Below, in pieces: positions 25,626-34,539 of a stretch of 64,000 bases of DNA (the first letter of the stretch is position 1; the number at the start of each line of letters is the position of its first letter). Source of the DNA: Planctomycetota bacterium (GTDB lineage Bacteria > Planctomycetota > Phycisphaerae > Sedimentisphaerales > Anaerohalosphaeraceae); assembly GCA_019456225.1 (NCBI GenBank), contig VRUI01000008.1, positions 31,254 to 95,253 of the forward strand, given 5' to 3'. A model generated the notes under the pieces. That model saw nothing but the letters and a program-made list of their open reading frames with translations. It had not been told where the DNA came from and ran no database searches. Made by a program: the position numbers and the translations under genes.

Positions 25626-26081
25626 TTATTTTTTTCTGGCGGCTGATCGCTTTACTATTTTCTTTGCTGACTTATTTGTTGTCTTGGTGTTTCCCTTTAG
25701 TATCTTGATGGCTTTTTTTACATCGGCTACTTTCAGGATTCCTGTGGTTCTTCCGCCCCTTGCCCCTGCTGTGCAGTATGCATACGAAACATTAATATGG
25801 GCGTCTGCGAGTTTGCGGGCTACGTCGGCGAAGGCACCGACCTTGTTGGGCAGATTAACGCAGAGAACTTCTGTCTCATTGAACGTAACATTCTCGGCAG
25901 CAAGCAACTTTCGTACCTTTTCTCGGGATCCGCAAACAATACGCAAAACCCCATGTTCAACCGAATCCATCACCGTAAGAGCAATAATATTGAGTTTTGC
26001 CCGTCCAAACTCATCAAGCAAATTGCCAAGCACTCCGGGTTTATTAATCATAAAAATCGAAAATTGTGTCTCAATATGCAT
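25626..26081 (-). CDS. Tandem ACT-domain protein
   Basis: The ~151-residue protein has two ACT domains: FSIFMINKPGVLGNLLDEFGRAKLNIIAL and LCVNLPNKVGAFADVARKLADAHINVSYAY (each quoted in part). ACT domains bind amino acids and regulate enzymes or transport; a stand-alone pair is probably a sensor. A Lys/Arg-rich tail (KSAKKIVKRSAARKK) follows and is unusual. I start at ATG 26081, with AAAGG 9 nt upstream, instead of the in-frame TTG at 26087. It follows the STAS gene by 30 nt. Confidence 0.85.
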   Translation of the reverse strand: MHIETQFSIFMINKPGVLGNLLDEFGRAKLNIIALTVMDSVEHGVLRIVCGSREKVRKLLAAENVTFNETEVLCVNLPNKVGAFADVARKLADAHINVSYAYCTAGARGGRTTGILKVADVKKAIKILKGNTKTTNKSAKKIVKRSAARKK

Positions 26082-26111
26082 CTGCAAATACCTTTCAATA
26101 AAAAAACTCTT

Positions 26112-26477
26112 TTACGCTTTACGCCCCAAAGCCTCAACTGCCGACTTATTATCAGGATAAAAATCAAACAAGCTGTCAAGATTTGTGATCTTAAAAACCC
26201 TTCCAAGCTCCGGGTTGATACCGGATATAACCACACACCCGCCATATTCCTTAAGCTTCTTCCACATCTCTACGAGTAAACCAAGGACCTGCGAAGAAAA
26301 AAACTTCAGCCCTGAAAAATCAACTACAACCTTCTCAGGGCGATTATCGGCAACATACCCCCTCAAAGCCTTAGCCATCGCCTCAACATCGCCAACAGCA
26401 GACAACGAAGGGATAAGAAAAGAAACAAAAGAAATATCTCCTTCAACAGTAATATCAATAATTTTCAAATTTTCCAT
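26112..26477 (-). CDS. STAS-domain protein (anti-sigma-factor antagonist type)
   Basis: The 121-residue protein is a single STAS domain: DISFVSFLIPSLSAVGDVEAM, VVVDFSGLKFFSSQVLGLLVEM and GCVVISGINPELGRVFKITN (in parts). The Ser pair in FFSSQ is at the usual phosphorylation site of SpoIIAA/RsbV-type antagonists, which release sigma factors by partner switching. No partner kinase or phosphatase is in the window. Confidence 0.88.
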   Translation of the reverse strand: MENLKIIDITVEGDISFVSFLIPSLSAVGDVEAMAKALRGYVADNRPEKVVVDFSGLKFFSSQVLGLLVEMWKKLKEYGGCVVISGINPELGRVFKITNLDSLFDFYPDNKSAVEALGRKA

Positions 26478-26514
26478 AAATTATATAGCCTCTGCAAAAC
26501 AGTGTGCCCGCGGC

Positions 26515-26560
26515 CCACCCTATGGTTTTGGGTACCCACAAGGGGTGCCCCTACGGTTTT
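26515..26560. repeat. Intercistronic inverted repeats between oppF-like and STAS genes
   Basis: The stretch contains GGGTACCC and GGGGTGCCCC, with CCTATGGTTTT and CCTACGGTTTT as an imperfect direct repeat on either side. It probably forms a short hairpin in the transcript. Function unknown. Confidence 0.45.
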
Positions 26561-26561
26561 A

Positions 26562-27569
26562 TCACGTATTCCATTCCTTGCATTTCCAGCATGCGACAAT
26601 ATGTTCTACTCCATCGCCCTGCTGCTTTAGTTCCTGCATTTCCACACTGCACCGCTGCTCGGCCATCGGGCATCTCGGATGGAACGGACAGCCGCTCGGC
26701 GGATTAGACGGGCTAGGCACCTCACCGCCAAGAACGATCCGCTGCTGTCTGCGATGCGGGTCGGGCATAGGGATAGCGCTCATCAGGGCCCGAGTATACG
26801 GGTGCAGCGGATTTTTGTAAAGCTCCCTGCTGGAGGTATACTCTACGATCTTGCCGAGATACATCACGGCCACATAATCGCTGATATGCTCGACGACAGC
26901 GAGGTCATGAGCGATAAACAAATACGTCAGAGACATCTCGTCCTGCAAATCCTGCAGCAGGTTTATGATCTGCGACTGAATAGAGACATCCAGCGCACTG
27001 ACCGCTTCATCGCAGACAATAAACTTCGGATCCAAAGCAAGCGCCCTTGCGATACCGATCCGCTGCCGCTGGCCGCCGGAAAATTCATGCGGATACCTGC
27101 TCGAATGGTGCGGCGAAAGCCCGACACGTTCAAGCAGTTCGGCAACCTTTTTTCGCCTCTGACGCCCCGTCGCCATCTTATGGGCAGTAAGCGACTCGCC
27201 GACAATATTGGCTACGGTCATCCGCGGGTTCAGCGAGCTGTAAGGGTCCTGAAATATCAACTGCATATCGCAACGCAGTTTTCGCATTTCCTTAGACGGC
27301 AAACCAAAAACGTCAGAGCCATCGAAAGTAACCTTGCCATCTGTAGCATTGATCAGTCGCAGGATCGTCCGCCCGACCGTAGTCTTACCGCATCCGCTCT
27401 CACCGACAAGCCCAAGCGTCTTACCCGCCTGGATCTTAAAACTGACTCCGTCAACGGCCTTGACATGGCCGACAACCCGGCTAAACAAACCACGTTTGAT
27501 CGGAAAGTACGTCTTAAGCCCTTTGACGTCAACCAGATATTTCTTTGTGCTTTCCATATTTCGTTTCAT
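26562..27569 (-). CDS. Oligopeptide/dipeptide ABC transporter ATPase, OppF/DppF-like
   Basis: The ~335-residue ATPase has Walker [12 protein letters not shown], the Q-loop [13 protein letters not shown], signature [15 protein letters not shown], Walker [14 protein letters not shown] and the C-terminal oligopeptide-type zinc-like motif CPFHPRCP. It would pair with the OppD-like ATPase just upstream. The frame runs back into oppD; I take ATG 27569 (ATG 27557 is an alternative), giving a 41-nt overlap with oppD. Confidence 0.93.
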   Translation of the reverse strand: MKRNMESTKKYLVDVKGLKTYFPIKRGLFSRVVGHVKAVDGVSFKIQAGKTLGLVGESGCGKTTVGRTILRLINATDGKVTFDGSDVFGLPSKEMRKLRCDMQLIFQDPYSSLNPRMTVANIVGESLTAHKMATGRQRRKKVAELLERVGLSPHHSSRYPHEFSGGQRQRIGIARALALDPKFIVCDEAVSALDVSIQSQIINLLQDLQDEMSLTYLFIAHDLAVVEHISDYVAVMYLGKIVEYTSSRELYKNPLHPYTRALMSAIPMPDPHRRQQRIVLGGEVPSPSNPPSGCPFHPRCPMAEQRCSVEMQELKQQGDGVEHIVACWKCKEWNT

Positions 27570-28578
27570 ATAACTCAAATTCTTCTTTTGTCTCGTAACC
27601 GGGGGTATACCAGCATGCCGAACAACGACCGGGCTTAACCTCCCTAAGCTCAGGTTCAACGGTCATACACCGCGGTTCATCACTGCCAATAGGACACCTC
27701 GGATGAAACTTGCACCCGTCAGGAAACGCCAGCGGGTCCGGCACAGTGCCGCCGATCACCTCAAGTCGCTCCTGAACAGAACCAACCCTAGGCAGCGACC
27801 GCAAAAGCCCCTGCGTATAAGGATGCAGCGGGTCATCGAATATACCGGCAACATCGCCGGTCTCAACGATCCGCGACGCGTACATCACGACGACATCGTC
27901 TGCGTTTTCGGCAACGACGCCAAGGTCGTGCGTAATAAGCACAACGCTCATGTTATTTTTCTTTTGAAGGTCGCGGAGAAGCTCGAGTATCTGTGCCTGG
28001 ATCGTAACGTCAAGAGCCGTCGTCGGCTCATCGGCGATTATCAGCGAAGGATCGCAGCTTAGCGACATAGCGATAATAACCCGCTGCCGCATCCCGCCGC
28101 TCATCTGATGGGGATACTCCATCACACGCTGTTCGGGGTCGGCGATACCCACCTGCTTTAGCATCTCGACAGCATGACTCCACGCAGCAGGCCCCTTCTT
28201 ATCCTGATGCTGCTCGATAGCCTCGACGATCTGATCGCCGACCGTATAAACCGGGTTAAGGCTCGTCATAGGTTCCTGAAAGATCATCGCGATCTCATTG
28301 CCGCGGATCGACTGCATATATTTCTCGTCAGCGGTTACGAGATCGGTTCCGCGAAACAATATCTCACCGCCGGCGATCTTGCCGGGCGGATCGGGTATCA
28401 AACGCAGCACAGAGAGCGCGGTAACACTCTTGCCGCAGCCGCTCTCACCGACAACGGCCAGCGTCTTGCCGGCGCAAACGTCATAGCTAACGCCGTTAAC
28501 GGCCCGCACAAGCCCTTCATCAGTATGAAAAGTAACCGACAAATCTCTTATGCTAAGTAGTACGTCATTATCATTCAT
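27529..28578 (-). CDS. Oligopeptide/dipeptide ABC transporter ATPase, OppD/DppD-like
   Basis: The ~349-residue ATPase has [39 protein letters not shown] signature ([11 protein letters not shown]), [12 protein letters not shown] and the C-terminal CKFHPRCP motif typical of peptide importers. I start at ATG 28578; GGAG lies 9 nt upstream, and this site is part of a CCGCC/GGCGG hairpin, so access to the ribosome site may depend on folding. Confidence 0.93.
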   Translation of the reverse strand: MNDNDVLLSIRDLSVTFHTDEGLVRAVNGVSYDVCAGKTLAVVGESGCGKSVTALSVLRLIPDPPGKIAGGEILFRGTDLVTADEKYMQSIRGNEIAMIFQEPMTSLNPVYTVGDQIVEAIEQHQDKKGPAAWSHAVEMLKQVGIADPEQRVMEYPHQMSGGMRQRVIIAMSLSCDPSLIIADEPTTALDVTIQAQILELLRDLQKKNNMSVVLITHDLGVVAENADDVVVMYASRIVETGDVAGIFDDPLHPYTQGLLRSLPRVGSVQERLEVIGGTVPDPLAFPDGCKFHPRCPIGSDEPRCMTVEPELREVKPGRCSACWYTPGYETKEEFELYETKYGKHKEISG

Positions 28579-28589
28579 TAAAATAGTCT

Positions 28590-28662
28590 CCGCCAAAGGC
28601 GGTTTCCTTCATTAGACATTATACAATAATCATTATACATTCCAGGCTGACCAACAGGTCAG
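28590..28662 (-). repeat. Heptad-hairpin module between oppC and oppD genes
   Basis: Read with transcription: hairpin CTGACC-N4-GGTCAG, five 7-nt units (plus-strand CATTAGA, CATTATA, CAATAAT, CATTATA, CATTCCA), then AAGGAAA and hairpin CCGCC-TTT-GGCGG, which runs into the oppD ribosome site. The same AAGGAAA plus hairpin recurs near 53.1 kb. Confidence 0.8.
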
Positions 28663-28668
28663 TCTGGG

Positions 28669-29871
28669 TCATGCCGCTTTCCTTAGTCTTGGATCGATCG
28701 CGTCTCGAAGGCCTTCGCCTACAAGATTGTAGGCGGTAACAGTTAAAAATATCGCAAGGCCGGGAAACAGAGAAAGCCACCACAAAAAACGCCCTGTCGT
28801 GCCGACACCGAGGCTAAGCATCTGGCCCCAGCTCGGCGTAGGCGGCGCAACTCCGAACCCCAAAAAGCTCAAAGCAGCCTCAATAAAGATAGCACCGGCA
28901 ATTCCAAACGTCGCGTTAACCAGAACCGGGGCGATACCGTTGGGAAGCATGTGCCTGAAAAGCAAACTGCGAAGCGGCAGACCCAATGCCCTTGCCGCCT
29001 GAACAAAATCCTGACCGCGAAGCCTGAAAAACTCGGCACGAATAAACCTCGCGTCGCCTGTCCACTTGGTAACGCCGATAATTATCATAATATTCAGCAG
29101 GCTCCTCGGGAAAAACGCGACAATCGTGATGATCAGGAAAAAAGTCGGTATCGCCATCATGATCTCGACAAAACGCATTCCAATAAAATCGACCTTGCCT
29201 CCGAAATACCCCAGGATGGCCCCGATAAATACGCCGATCACACTTGATATCCCCACAGCGACAAACCCGACCGAAAGCGATATCCTGCTGCCGTGAATGA
29301 GTCTGCAAAGAACATCGGCCCCGACATCATCGGTCCCAAGCCAGTGCTCGGCGCTGGGCCCCTGCTCACGAACGGCAAGATCGGTACGCTCAAACCCGAA
29401 CGGCACCAACGGGAAAACAGCACCGGTCGCCTTTTTCGATTCAACCATTCGCTTATAATTGGTCGCGTCAAGCCGCTTATCCAAAGACACAAAGATGAAA
29501 ACTATCCCGGCGACAAGTACAAACGCATTGATCATGATCTGCCTGCTGAGCACCTCACCACGCCGCGTGGGGTTGACCCGTTTTTTGTTTCGCCGTATAA
29601 GCCAAATCTGAAATAATCCAACGATCGCTGCCAGAAAAACACTGTAATCGACAGCGTTAAGATTACGAAGTAGTGGAAACGTAAGCTCACCGTCAATACG
29701 AATCACCAGGGGTTTGTCGTTAGCGATAAAAGGAGCGAACACGGCAATGGCAAAAAGAAAGATAATAAAAACAAGACTAACAACATTAAGCCGGTTCTTA
29801 AAAAACTCACGAGAGACCATCTCCCCATAAGAAACGCCCCAGTCTGTATGTTGTTTAATAGTTTTACTCAT
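28669..29871 (-). CDS. Peptide ABC transporter permease, OppC/DppC-like, with insertion
   Basis: The 400-residue permease has an N-terminal helix (VVSLVFIIFLFAIAVFAPFIA), the family mark GTDDVGADVLCRLIHGSRISLSVGF and the cytoplasmic EAA loop (FIRAEFFRLRGQDFVQAARALGLP in part), ending in DAIDPRLRK. Between the first helix and GTDD it carries about 100 extra residues with two more hydrophobic segments (VFLAAIVGLFQIWLI and INAFVLVAGIVFIFVSL), so it is longer than the usual ~300 residues. Confidence 0.93.
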   Translation of the reverse strand: MSKTIKQHTDWGVSYGEMVSREFFKNRLNVVSLVFIIFLFAIAVFAPFIANDKPLVIRIDGELTFPLLRNLNAVDYSVFLAAIVGLFQIWLIRRNKKRVNPTRRGEVLSRQIMINAFVLVAGIVFIFVSLDKRLDATNYKRMVESKKATGAVFPLVPFGFERTDLAVREQGPSAEHWLGTDDVGADVLCRLIHGSRISLSVGFVAVGISSVIGVFIGAILGYFGGKVDFIGMRFVEIMMAIPTFFLIITIVAFFPRSLLNIMIIIGVTKWTGDARFIRAEFFRLRGQDFVQAARALGLPLRSLLFRHMLPNGIAPVLVNATFGIAGAIFIEAALSFLGFGVAPPTPSWGQMLSLGVGTTGRFLWWLSLFPGLAIFLTVTAYNLVGEGLRDAIDPRLRKAA

Positions 29872-29903
29872 TATATTTTTTTAATCCGTGTAATCCGCGG
29901 ATA

Positions 29904-30902
29904 TTAATTCTTACTCTCAAAGCTGATCCGCGGGTCTGCGAACGCATACGCAATATCGCCAAAAAGCAAACCGACAAGATTAAGCGCACCGGCGATAGTG
30001 GCGACAGCCATTACAATATCATAATCCCGTGTTGTTATCGCTTCAAAGGCAAGCCTGCCCATACCCGGAATACTAAAAATGCTTTCGATAATAACAGAAC
30101 CGCCGAACATCGCAGGCAATATCGTTGCCATTATAGTTATCACCGGAATCACACTATTCCTAAACGCGTGTCGCAGGACTACCACTCTGTTTGGCAGCCC
30201 CTTCGCCCTTGCCGTCCGAACATAATCCATCCGAAGATTATCAAGCATACCAGCACGTACCTGCTTGCTGAGATACGCGAACCCGGCATACGAAAGGCAT
30301 ATCACCGGCAAAACAAGATGCCAGGCGCGGTCTGCGAGCCACGGGAAAAAGGGCATCGCTGCGGCGTTATTACTGCTAAGCCCGGCAGGCGGAAACCAGT
30401 TTAAAAAAGTAGGCCCGCAAAGATAACCGATCATCATCTGCCCCACCCACATACTCGGAAGCGCCCAAAGCATAAACAAAACGACTGACGAAGCCCGGTC
30501 GAAAAACCGCTTATGATTAACCGCCGAAAGAACCCCAAGCGGCAAAGAAACCGCATAGATAATTACAAACGCAAGCAGATTTAACACGATCGTGATCGGC
30601 AGCTTCTCGGCGATCAGCTCAGAGACAGGCCGATGATGCTTGATAGAATACCCAAAATCAAGTCTGGCGACATTACCAAGCCAGATGCAGTACTGAACCG
30701 GAATCGGTTTATCAAAACCATGCAGTTTCATCCGCTGCTCACGGACGTCAGCGGCCCGCTCTGCGTCCATCTGACCGCCCGGCCCTGCCATCTGGGCAAA
30801 CGGATCACCAGGCGCAGCTCGGCTGATGGCAAAAACCATAATAGTGATCCCAAGCAATGTAGGAATAATCAATAACAATCGCCGGATAATGTATGTAGTC
30901 AT
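29904..30902 (-). CDS. Peptide ABC transporter permease, OppB/DppB-like
   Basis: The 332-residue permease begins MTTYIIRRLLLIIPTLLGIT, contains LDFGYSIKHHRPVSELI, the EAA loop DYVRTARAKGLPNRVVVLRHAF and a C-terminal FGDIAYAFADPRI typical of OppB. It would form the channel with the OppC-like protein. It starts 16 nt after the binding-protein stop. Confidence 0.94.
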   Translation of the reverse strand: MTTYIIRRLLLIIPTLLGITIMVFAISRAAPGDPFAQMAGPGGQMDAERAADVREQRMKLHGFDKPIPVQYCIWLGNVARLDFGYSIKHHRPVSELIAEKLPITIVLNLLAFVIIYAVSLPLGVLSAVNHKRFFDRASSVVLFMLWALPSMWVGQMMIGYLCGPTFLNWFPPAGLSSNNAAAMPFFPWLADRAWHLVLPVICLSYAGFAYLSKQVRAGMLDNLRMDYVRTARAKGLPNRVVVLRHAFRNSVIPVITIMATILPAMFGGSVIIESIFSIPGMGRLAFEAITTRDYDIVMAVATIAGALNLVGLLFGDIAYAFADPRISFESKN

Positions 30903-30918
30903 TTAATCAAAAGTGCCT

Positions 30919-32649
30919 TTAATTGTACTTCTGTAATTGTCTGGGCACATACCACTCAAGCTGGTCGAGTCCCAGTGTATGAATTTTAACATTCTCAAAA
31001 CGCTTATCCAGAAATCGCTGCTGCGGCTTTGAGTAAATAAATGTATAAGGCTGCTGCTCGTGGACTATCCTGTGGAACTTTTTATACATCGCGTTCCGCT
31101 TATCGGCATCGAATTCTTTCCGGGCATCCTCGATCAACTTGTCTGCTTCGGGGATATTGAAACCGACATAATTACTTCCGCGCTTTCCGATCTGAGAGGA
31201 ATGCCACACCTGGTACGGATCGGCGGCAAGCCCCCCGCCCCACGCCATATTAACCGCATCAAACTGCCGGTCTTTAACCCGGTTAAAAAAAATCGAGCCC
31301 TCGTACGGGTCAGGAGTTACATCTATCCCAACCGAGGCAAGAGAATCTTTTACCAGCTTAGCCATTTGCGTATGCGGCTTAAAACCGGCGACAATGGTAT
31401 ACTTGAACCTGAATGGAACACCGTCTTTATCACGAACCCCGTCGCCGTCAGTATCTATCCAGCCGGCTTCATCGAGCAGCTTCTTTGCTTTTTCAGGATC
31501 ATACGGCCAGGGCTTTATACTGGCGTCATTTTGAGGACCGAAAATATAGAACGGCCCGGTAGGCATTACCGCTTCGGGAATTTTCAGTAGTTTATCAAGT
31601 ATCAACTGCCGGTCGATCAAATGTGTAAGCGCAAGCCGAACGCGTTTATCCTTAAAGAACACCCGGTCCTGATTCCAGCCGATCCAGAAGTAACCAACGC
31701 CCGGATCCCAGTAAGACAGGCATTGAAAATCTTTTTTAAACTCCTCGTCCTGAGACAGTTCATGATACTGCTCGGGCAAAGGCCGCATGAAATCAACCTT
31801 ATGAGCTCTTAACGCCTGCACAGCCGCCGTATTATTATTGATAAATTTGTAGATTATCTTTACAATATTCGGCTTTTTACCCCAGTAATTTTCATTACGT
31901 TTAAGCACAACATCACTGCCGACATTCCACTTTTCAAAAACATAGGGCCCGCTTCCGACCGGATCGGAAATACGGTCGTTAAAATCTTTCGGGTCATCGT
32001 ATTTATAAATATGCTCAGGATAAATCTCCATCATCCCGGAATAGTCAACAGCCTTGAATTGAACCTCATCGAATAAAAACTTAACAGTCTTGTCGTCAAC
32101 TTTGACAACATCTTTAATGATACTAAAATATGAAGCATGAGACGCAGTATCCGTCAGCGGATCCATAACCATATCATAGCTGAAAACCACATCATCTGCC
32201 GTAACAGGATGCCCGTCAGAGAAACAAGCCTCCTCTTTGATCTTATAAGTCACAGTAAGTTTATCTTCCGAAACCTCATAGCTTTCCGCCAATTGCGGAA
32301 CGTTAATATACTTGTCAATATCATACTTCAATAAACTCTCAAAAATAGTCCCGCTTACTATGTAGCTGGTATAGGCATCGGAACCGGTGTGAACATAAGT
32401 AAGCGTAGATGGTTCGCCCTCCAACCGCCATATAAGCCAGTCCCCCACGTCACCGGGATATTTGTCGCCGGATGTCTTTGCGGTTTGTGACCCGGAACCG
32501 CTAAAGCCGGTATTCTCGACAACCCTGATAACGTCGTTTAGCCGCTCGTAAAGGCGGTCCGACTGGATCATCGACAAAAACTGCAGCCCGATAAGAACCG
32601 CGATAAAAACAAAGAGAAAAAACGTCACGAGAGGAGAACGCCCATTCAT
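30919..32649 (-). CDS. Peptide-binding protein (SBP family 5), membrane-anchored, copy 2
   Basis: The 576-residue protein has the SBP_bac_5 pattern: WRLEGEPSTLTYVH, FESLLKYD, LAESYEVSEDKLTVTYKI, FSDGHPVTADDVVFSYD, GSGPYVFEKW, and DKRVRLALTHLIDR. Instead of a cleavable signal it starts with an uncleaved-looking helix (FFLFVFIAVLIGLQFLSMI) and a charged linker, so it is probably anchored in the membrane. It is a close paralog of the next gene (same length). Confidence 0.92.
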   Translation of the reverse strand: MNGRSPLVTFFLFVFIAVLIGLQFLSMIQSDRLYERLNDVIRVVENTGFSGSGSQTAKTSGDKYPGDVGDWLIWRLEGEPSTLTYVHTGSDAYTSYIVSGTIFESLLKYDIDKYINVPQLAESYEVSEDKLTVTYKIKEEACFSDGHPVTADDVVFSYDMVMDPLTDTASHASYFSIIKDVVKVDDKTVKFLFDEVQFKAVDYSGMMEIYPEHIYKYDDPKDFNDRISDPVGSGPYVFEKWNVGSDVVLKRNENYWGKKPNIVKIIYKFINNNTAAVQALRAHKVDFMRPLPEQYHELSQDEEFKKDFQCLSYWDPGVGYFWIGWNQDRVFFKDKRVRLALTHLIDRQLILDKLLKIPEAVMPTGPFYIFGPQNDASIKPWPYDPEKAKKLLDEAGWIDTDGDGVRDKDGVPFRFKYTIVAGFKPHTQMAKLVKDSLASVGIDVTPDPYEGSIFFNRVKDRQFDAVNMAWGGGLAADPYQVWHSSQIGKRGSNYVGFNIPEADKLIEDARKEFDADKRNAMYKKFHRIVHEQQPYTFIYSKPQQRFLDKRFENVKIHTLGLDQLEWYVPRQLQKYN

Positions 32650-32679
32650 ATCAGCACCGTTTCGATTTATAATTTATAA

Positions 32680-34410
32680 TTATTTATATTTCTGCTTGTT
32701 TATCGGCACATACCACTGGAAATAATTAAGGCCAAGCGGATAAATTTTTACATTTTTGAAACGTTTATCAACAATACGGAATGTTGGTCTTGTATAGAGA
32801 AATGTATATGGCTGCTCGGCATGCAAAATCCGGTGCAGCCGCCTGTAAAGTTCATTTCGCTTATCCTCATCAAGCGTCCGCCTGCCCTCTTCGATAATAG
32901 CATCTGCCTCGGGATTGTTAAAACCGCAATAATTCAACCCTCGATTGCCGGCCTGCGACGAATGCCACAGATGATAAGGGTCCTGCAAAATATCACCGCT
33001 GCGCCCCATAGCCATCGCCTCAAACTTCCTGTCATTGACCATAGTCATCAACACCGACCACTCCACAGGATCGATGATCACCTCGATCCCGACTTTCGCC
33101 GCAGAATCCTTCAGCAGCCTGGCCATCCGATCATAAAAAGTGTTCGAGACCGGGATAGTAAACTTAAACGAAAACTCGCGCCCCTCCTTATCTCTTATCC
33201 CGTCACCGTCACTGTCAACCCATCCGGCCTCATCAAGCAGTTCCTTCGCTCTTTCGGGGTCATACGGCCACGGCTCAATGCTCTGGTCATACGCATTGCT
33301 CTTATGATAAAACGGACCCGTCACAACCTTGCCGTTACCCTTCAGCAGCGACGAAACGATTTTATCATGATCGACAATATGCGTCATCGCAAGCCGCACC
33401 CGCTTATCGGCGAAGAAAGGCGTCTTCCGGTTCCACCCCATATAATAATAAGGCGCAGCCGGATTCCAGTATGCCATGCAGTTAAACTTCTCAGCAAAAC
33501 CTTCCTCTTGGATAAGGTCGGCATACTGCTGGGGCGAAGGAAGAAGCATATCGATCTGACCGGCACGCAAAGCCTGAACACGCGCGGTATCGTTAGATAT
33601 AAACCGGTAGACGATCTTCTCTAGTTTCGGCTTTGCCCCCCAGTAATTTTCATTCCTGCGAAGCGATATTTCCCTGCCGACATCCCATTTATCAAAGAGA
33701 TAAGGCCCGCTGCCGACAGGATTCGAAACACGGTCGTTAAGCTCCTTTGCGTTTTCATACTGATAGATATGCCTGGGAAACACCCCTGTTTTCCAGAAAC
33801 AAACGGCCTCAACCGACTTGAAATAAACCTGCTTCATAACGAACTTAACAACCCTGTCGCTAATCTTGACAACTTCTTTCACATCGATAAACGTATTAGC
33901 AAGATCGGACGCGTCAATTTTCGGGTCGGTTACAGCTTCATAGGTAAAAATAACATCATCTGTCGTAATGGGCGCACCATCCGAGAAATAAATATCATCG
34001 CGAAGTGTAAAAGTGATCTCAAGGGCATCGTCGGAGACCTCATAGCTTTCTGCAAGGTGCGGCCTGAGCTTGAGCGTCTCAAGATCATAGACAAGCAAAG
34101 ACTCGAAAATCGCCCGCTGTGTTATCCATAACGTATAAATATCCCGTTCTGCCGATAGCGGATTAAGTGTTCTCGGTTCTGCACTAAATCCCCATATCCT
34201 CCAGTCACCTTTATCGCCCGGATAAACGCTGTCAACTTTAACGGGCGCTTCATCGCCAGGGGCCGCTGCTGCATCCTCCAGTTTGTCAACGAGCACCCCA
34301 AGGCGCCGGTCAAACTTCTTCGAACGCCCGATAGAGACATACTGAAACGCTGCGATAATAAAAAGAAATGCGAAAAGAAAAAACGCGCATGCGAAGTTAT
34401 GTCTGTTCAC
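32680..34410 (-). CDS. Peptide-binding protein (SBP family 5), membrane-anchored, copy 1
   Basis: The 576-residue protein parallels its neighbour: N-terminal helix (FFLFAFLFIIAAFQYVSI), a linker with Ala/Pro, then FSAEPRTLNPLSAERDIYT, FESLLVYDLETLKLRPHLAE, FSDGAPITTDDVIFTYE and DKRVRLAMTHIVDH. The two copies feed one permease pair, which suggests different ligand ranges. It is the first gene of the transporter run, following a heptad-hairpin module. Confidence 0.92.
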   Translation of the reverse strand: MNRHNFACAFFLFAFLFIIAAFQYVSIGRSKKFDRRLGVLVDKLEDAAAAPGDEAPVKVDSVYPGDKGDWRIWGFSAEPRTLNPLSAERDIYTLWITQRAIFESLLVYDLETLKLRPHLAESYEVSDDALEITFTLRDDIYFSDGAPITTDDVIFTYEAVTDPKIDASDLANTFIDVKEVVKISDRVVKFVMKQVYFKSVEAVCFWKTGVFPRHIYQYENAKELNDRVSNPVGSGPYLFDKWDVGREISLRRNENYWGAKPKLEKIVYRFISNDTARVQALRAGQIDMLLPSPQQYADLIQEEGFAEKFNCMAYWNPAAPYYYMGWNRKTPFFADKRVRLAMTHIVDHDKIVSSLLKGNGKVVTGPFYHKSNAYDQSIEPWPYDPERAKELLDEAGWVDSDGDGIRDKEGREFSFKFTIPVSNTFYDRMARLLKDSAAKVGIEVIIDPVEWSVLMTMVNDRKFEAMAMGRSGDILQDPYHLWHSSQAGNRGLNYCGFNNPEADAIIEEGRRTLDEDKRNELYRRLHRILHAEQPYTFLYTRPTFRIVDKRFKNVKIYPLGLNYFQWYVPINKQKYK

Positions 34411-34470
34411 CTTATCAAACCTTCCGTTGTCTGATTAAAAGTAAGGAGCAACATCAAAAGCAAAGCATTA

Positions 34471-34539
34471 AGCTAATCGCTGTTGAGCGAAGCGAAATCC
34501 GCCATAGGCGGACTAATTGCTAATTACTTATCGCTAATA
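34471..34539 (-). repeat. Heptad-hairpin module after the HEAT-like gene
   Basis: On the plus strand four units ACTAATT, GCTAATT, ACTTATC, GCTAATA (34512-34539) are preceded by hairpin TCCGCC-ATA-GGCGGA (34498-34512) and an outlying AGCTAATCGCT. The stop of the upstream gene (34524-34526) lies inside the array. Confidence 0.82.

Noticed and set aside
25431..25708. Plus-strand frames over the 17-bp repeat
   Set aside because: They are hydrophobic because of the T-rich repeat and the antisense of the ACT gene; no start signal.
27570..27659. Longer start for the OppF-like ATPase
   Set aside because: The extra 30 residues are antisense-like readings of the oppD end with no ATPase-family match.
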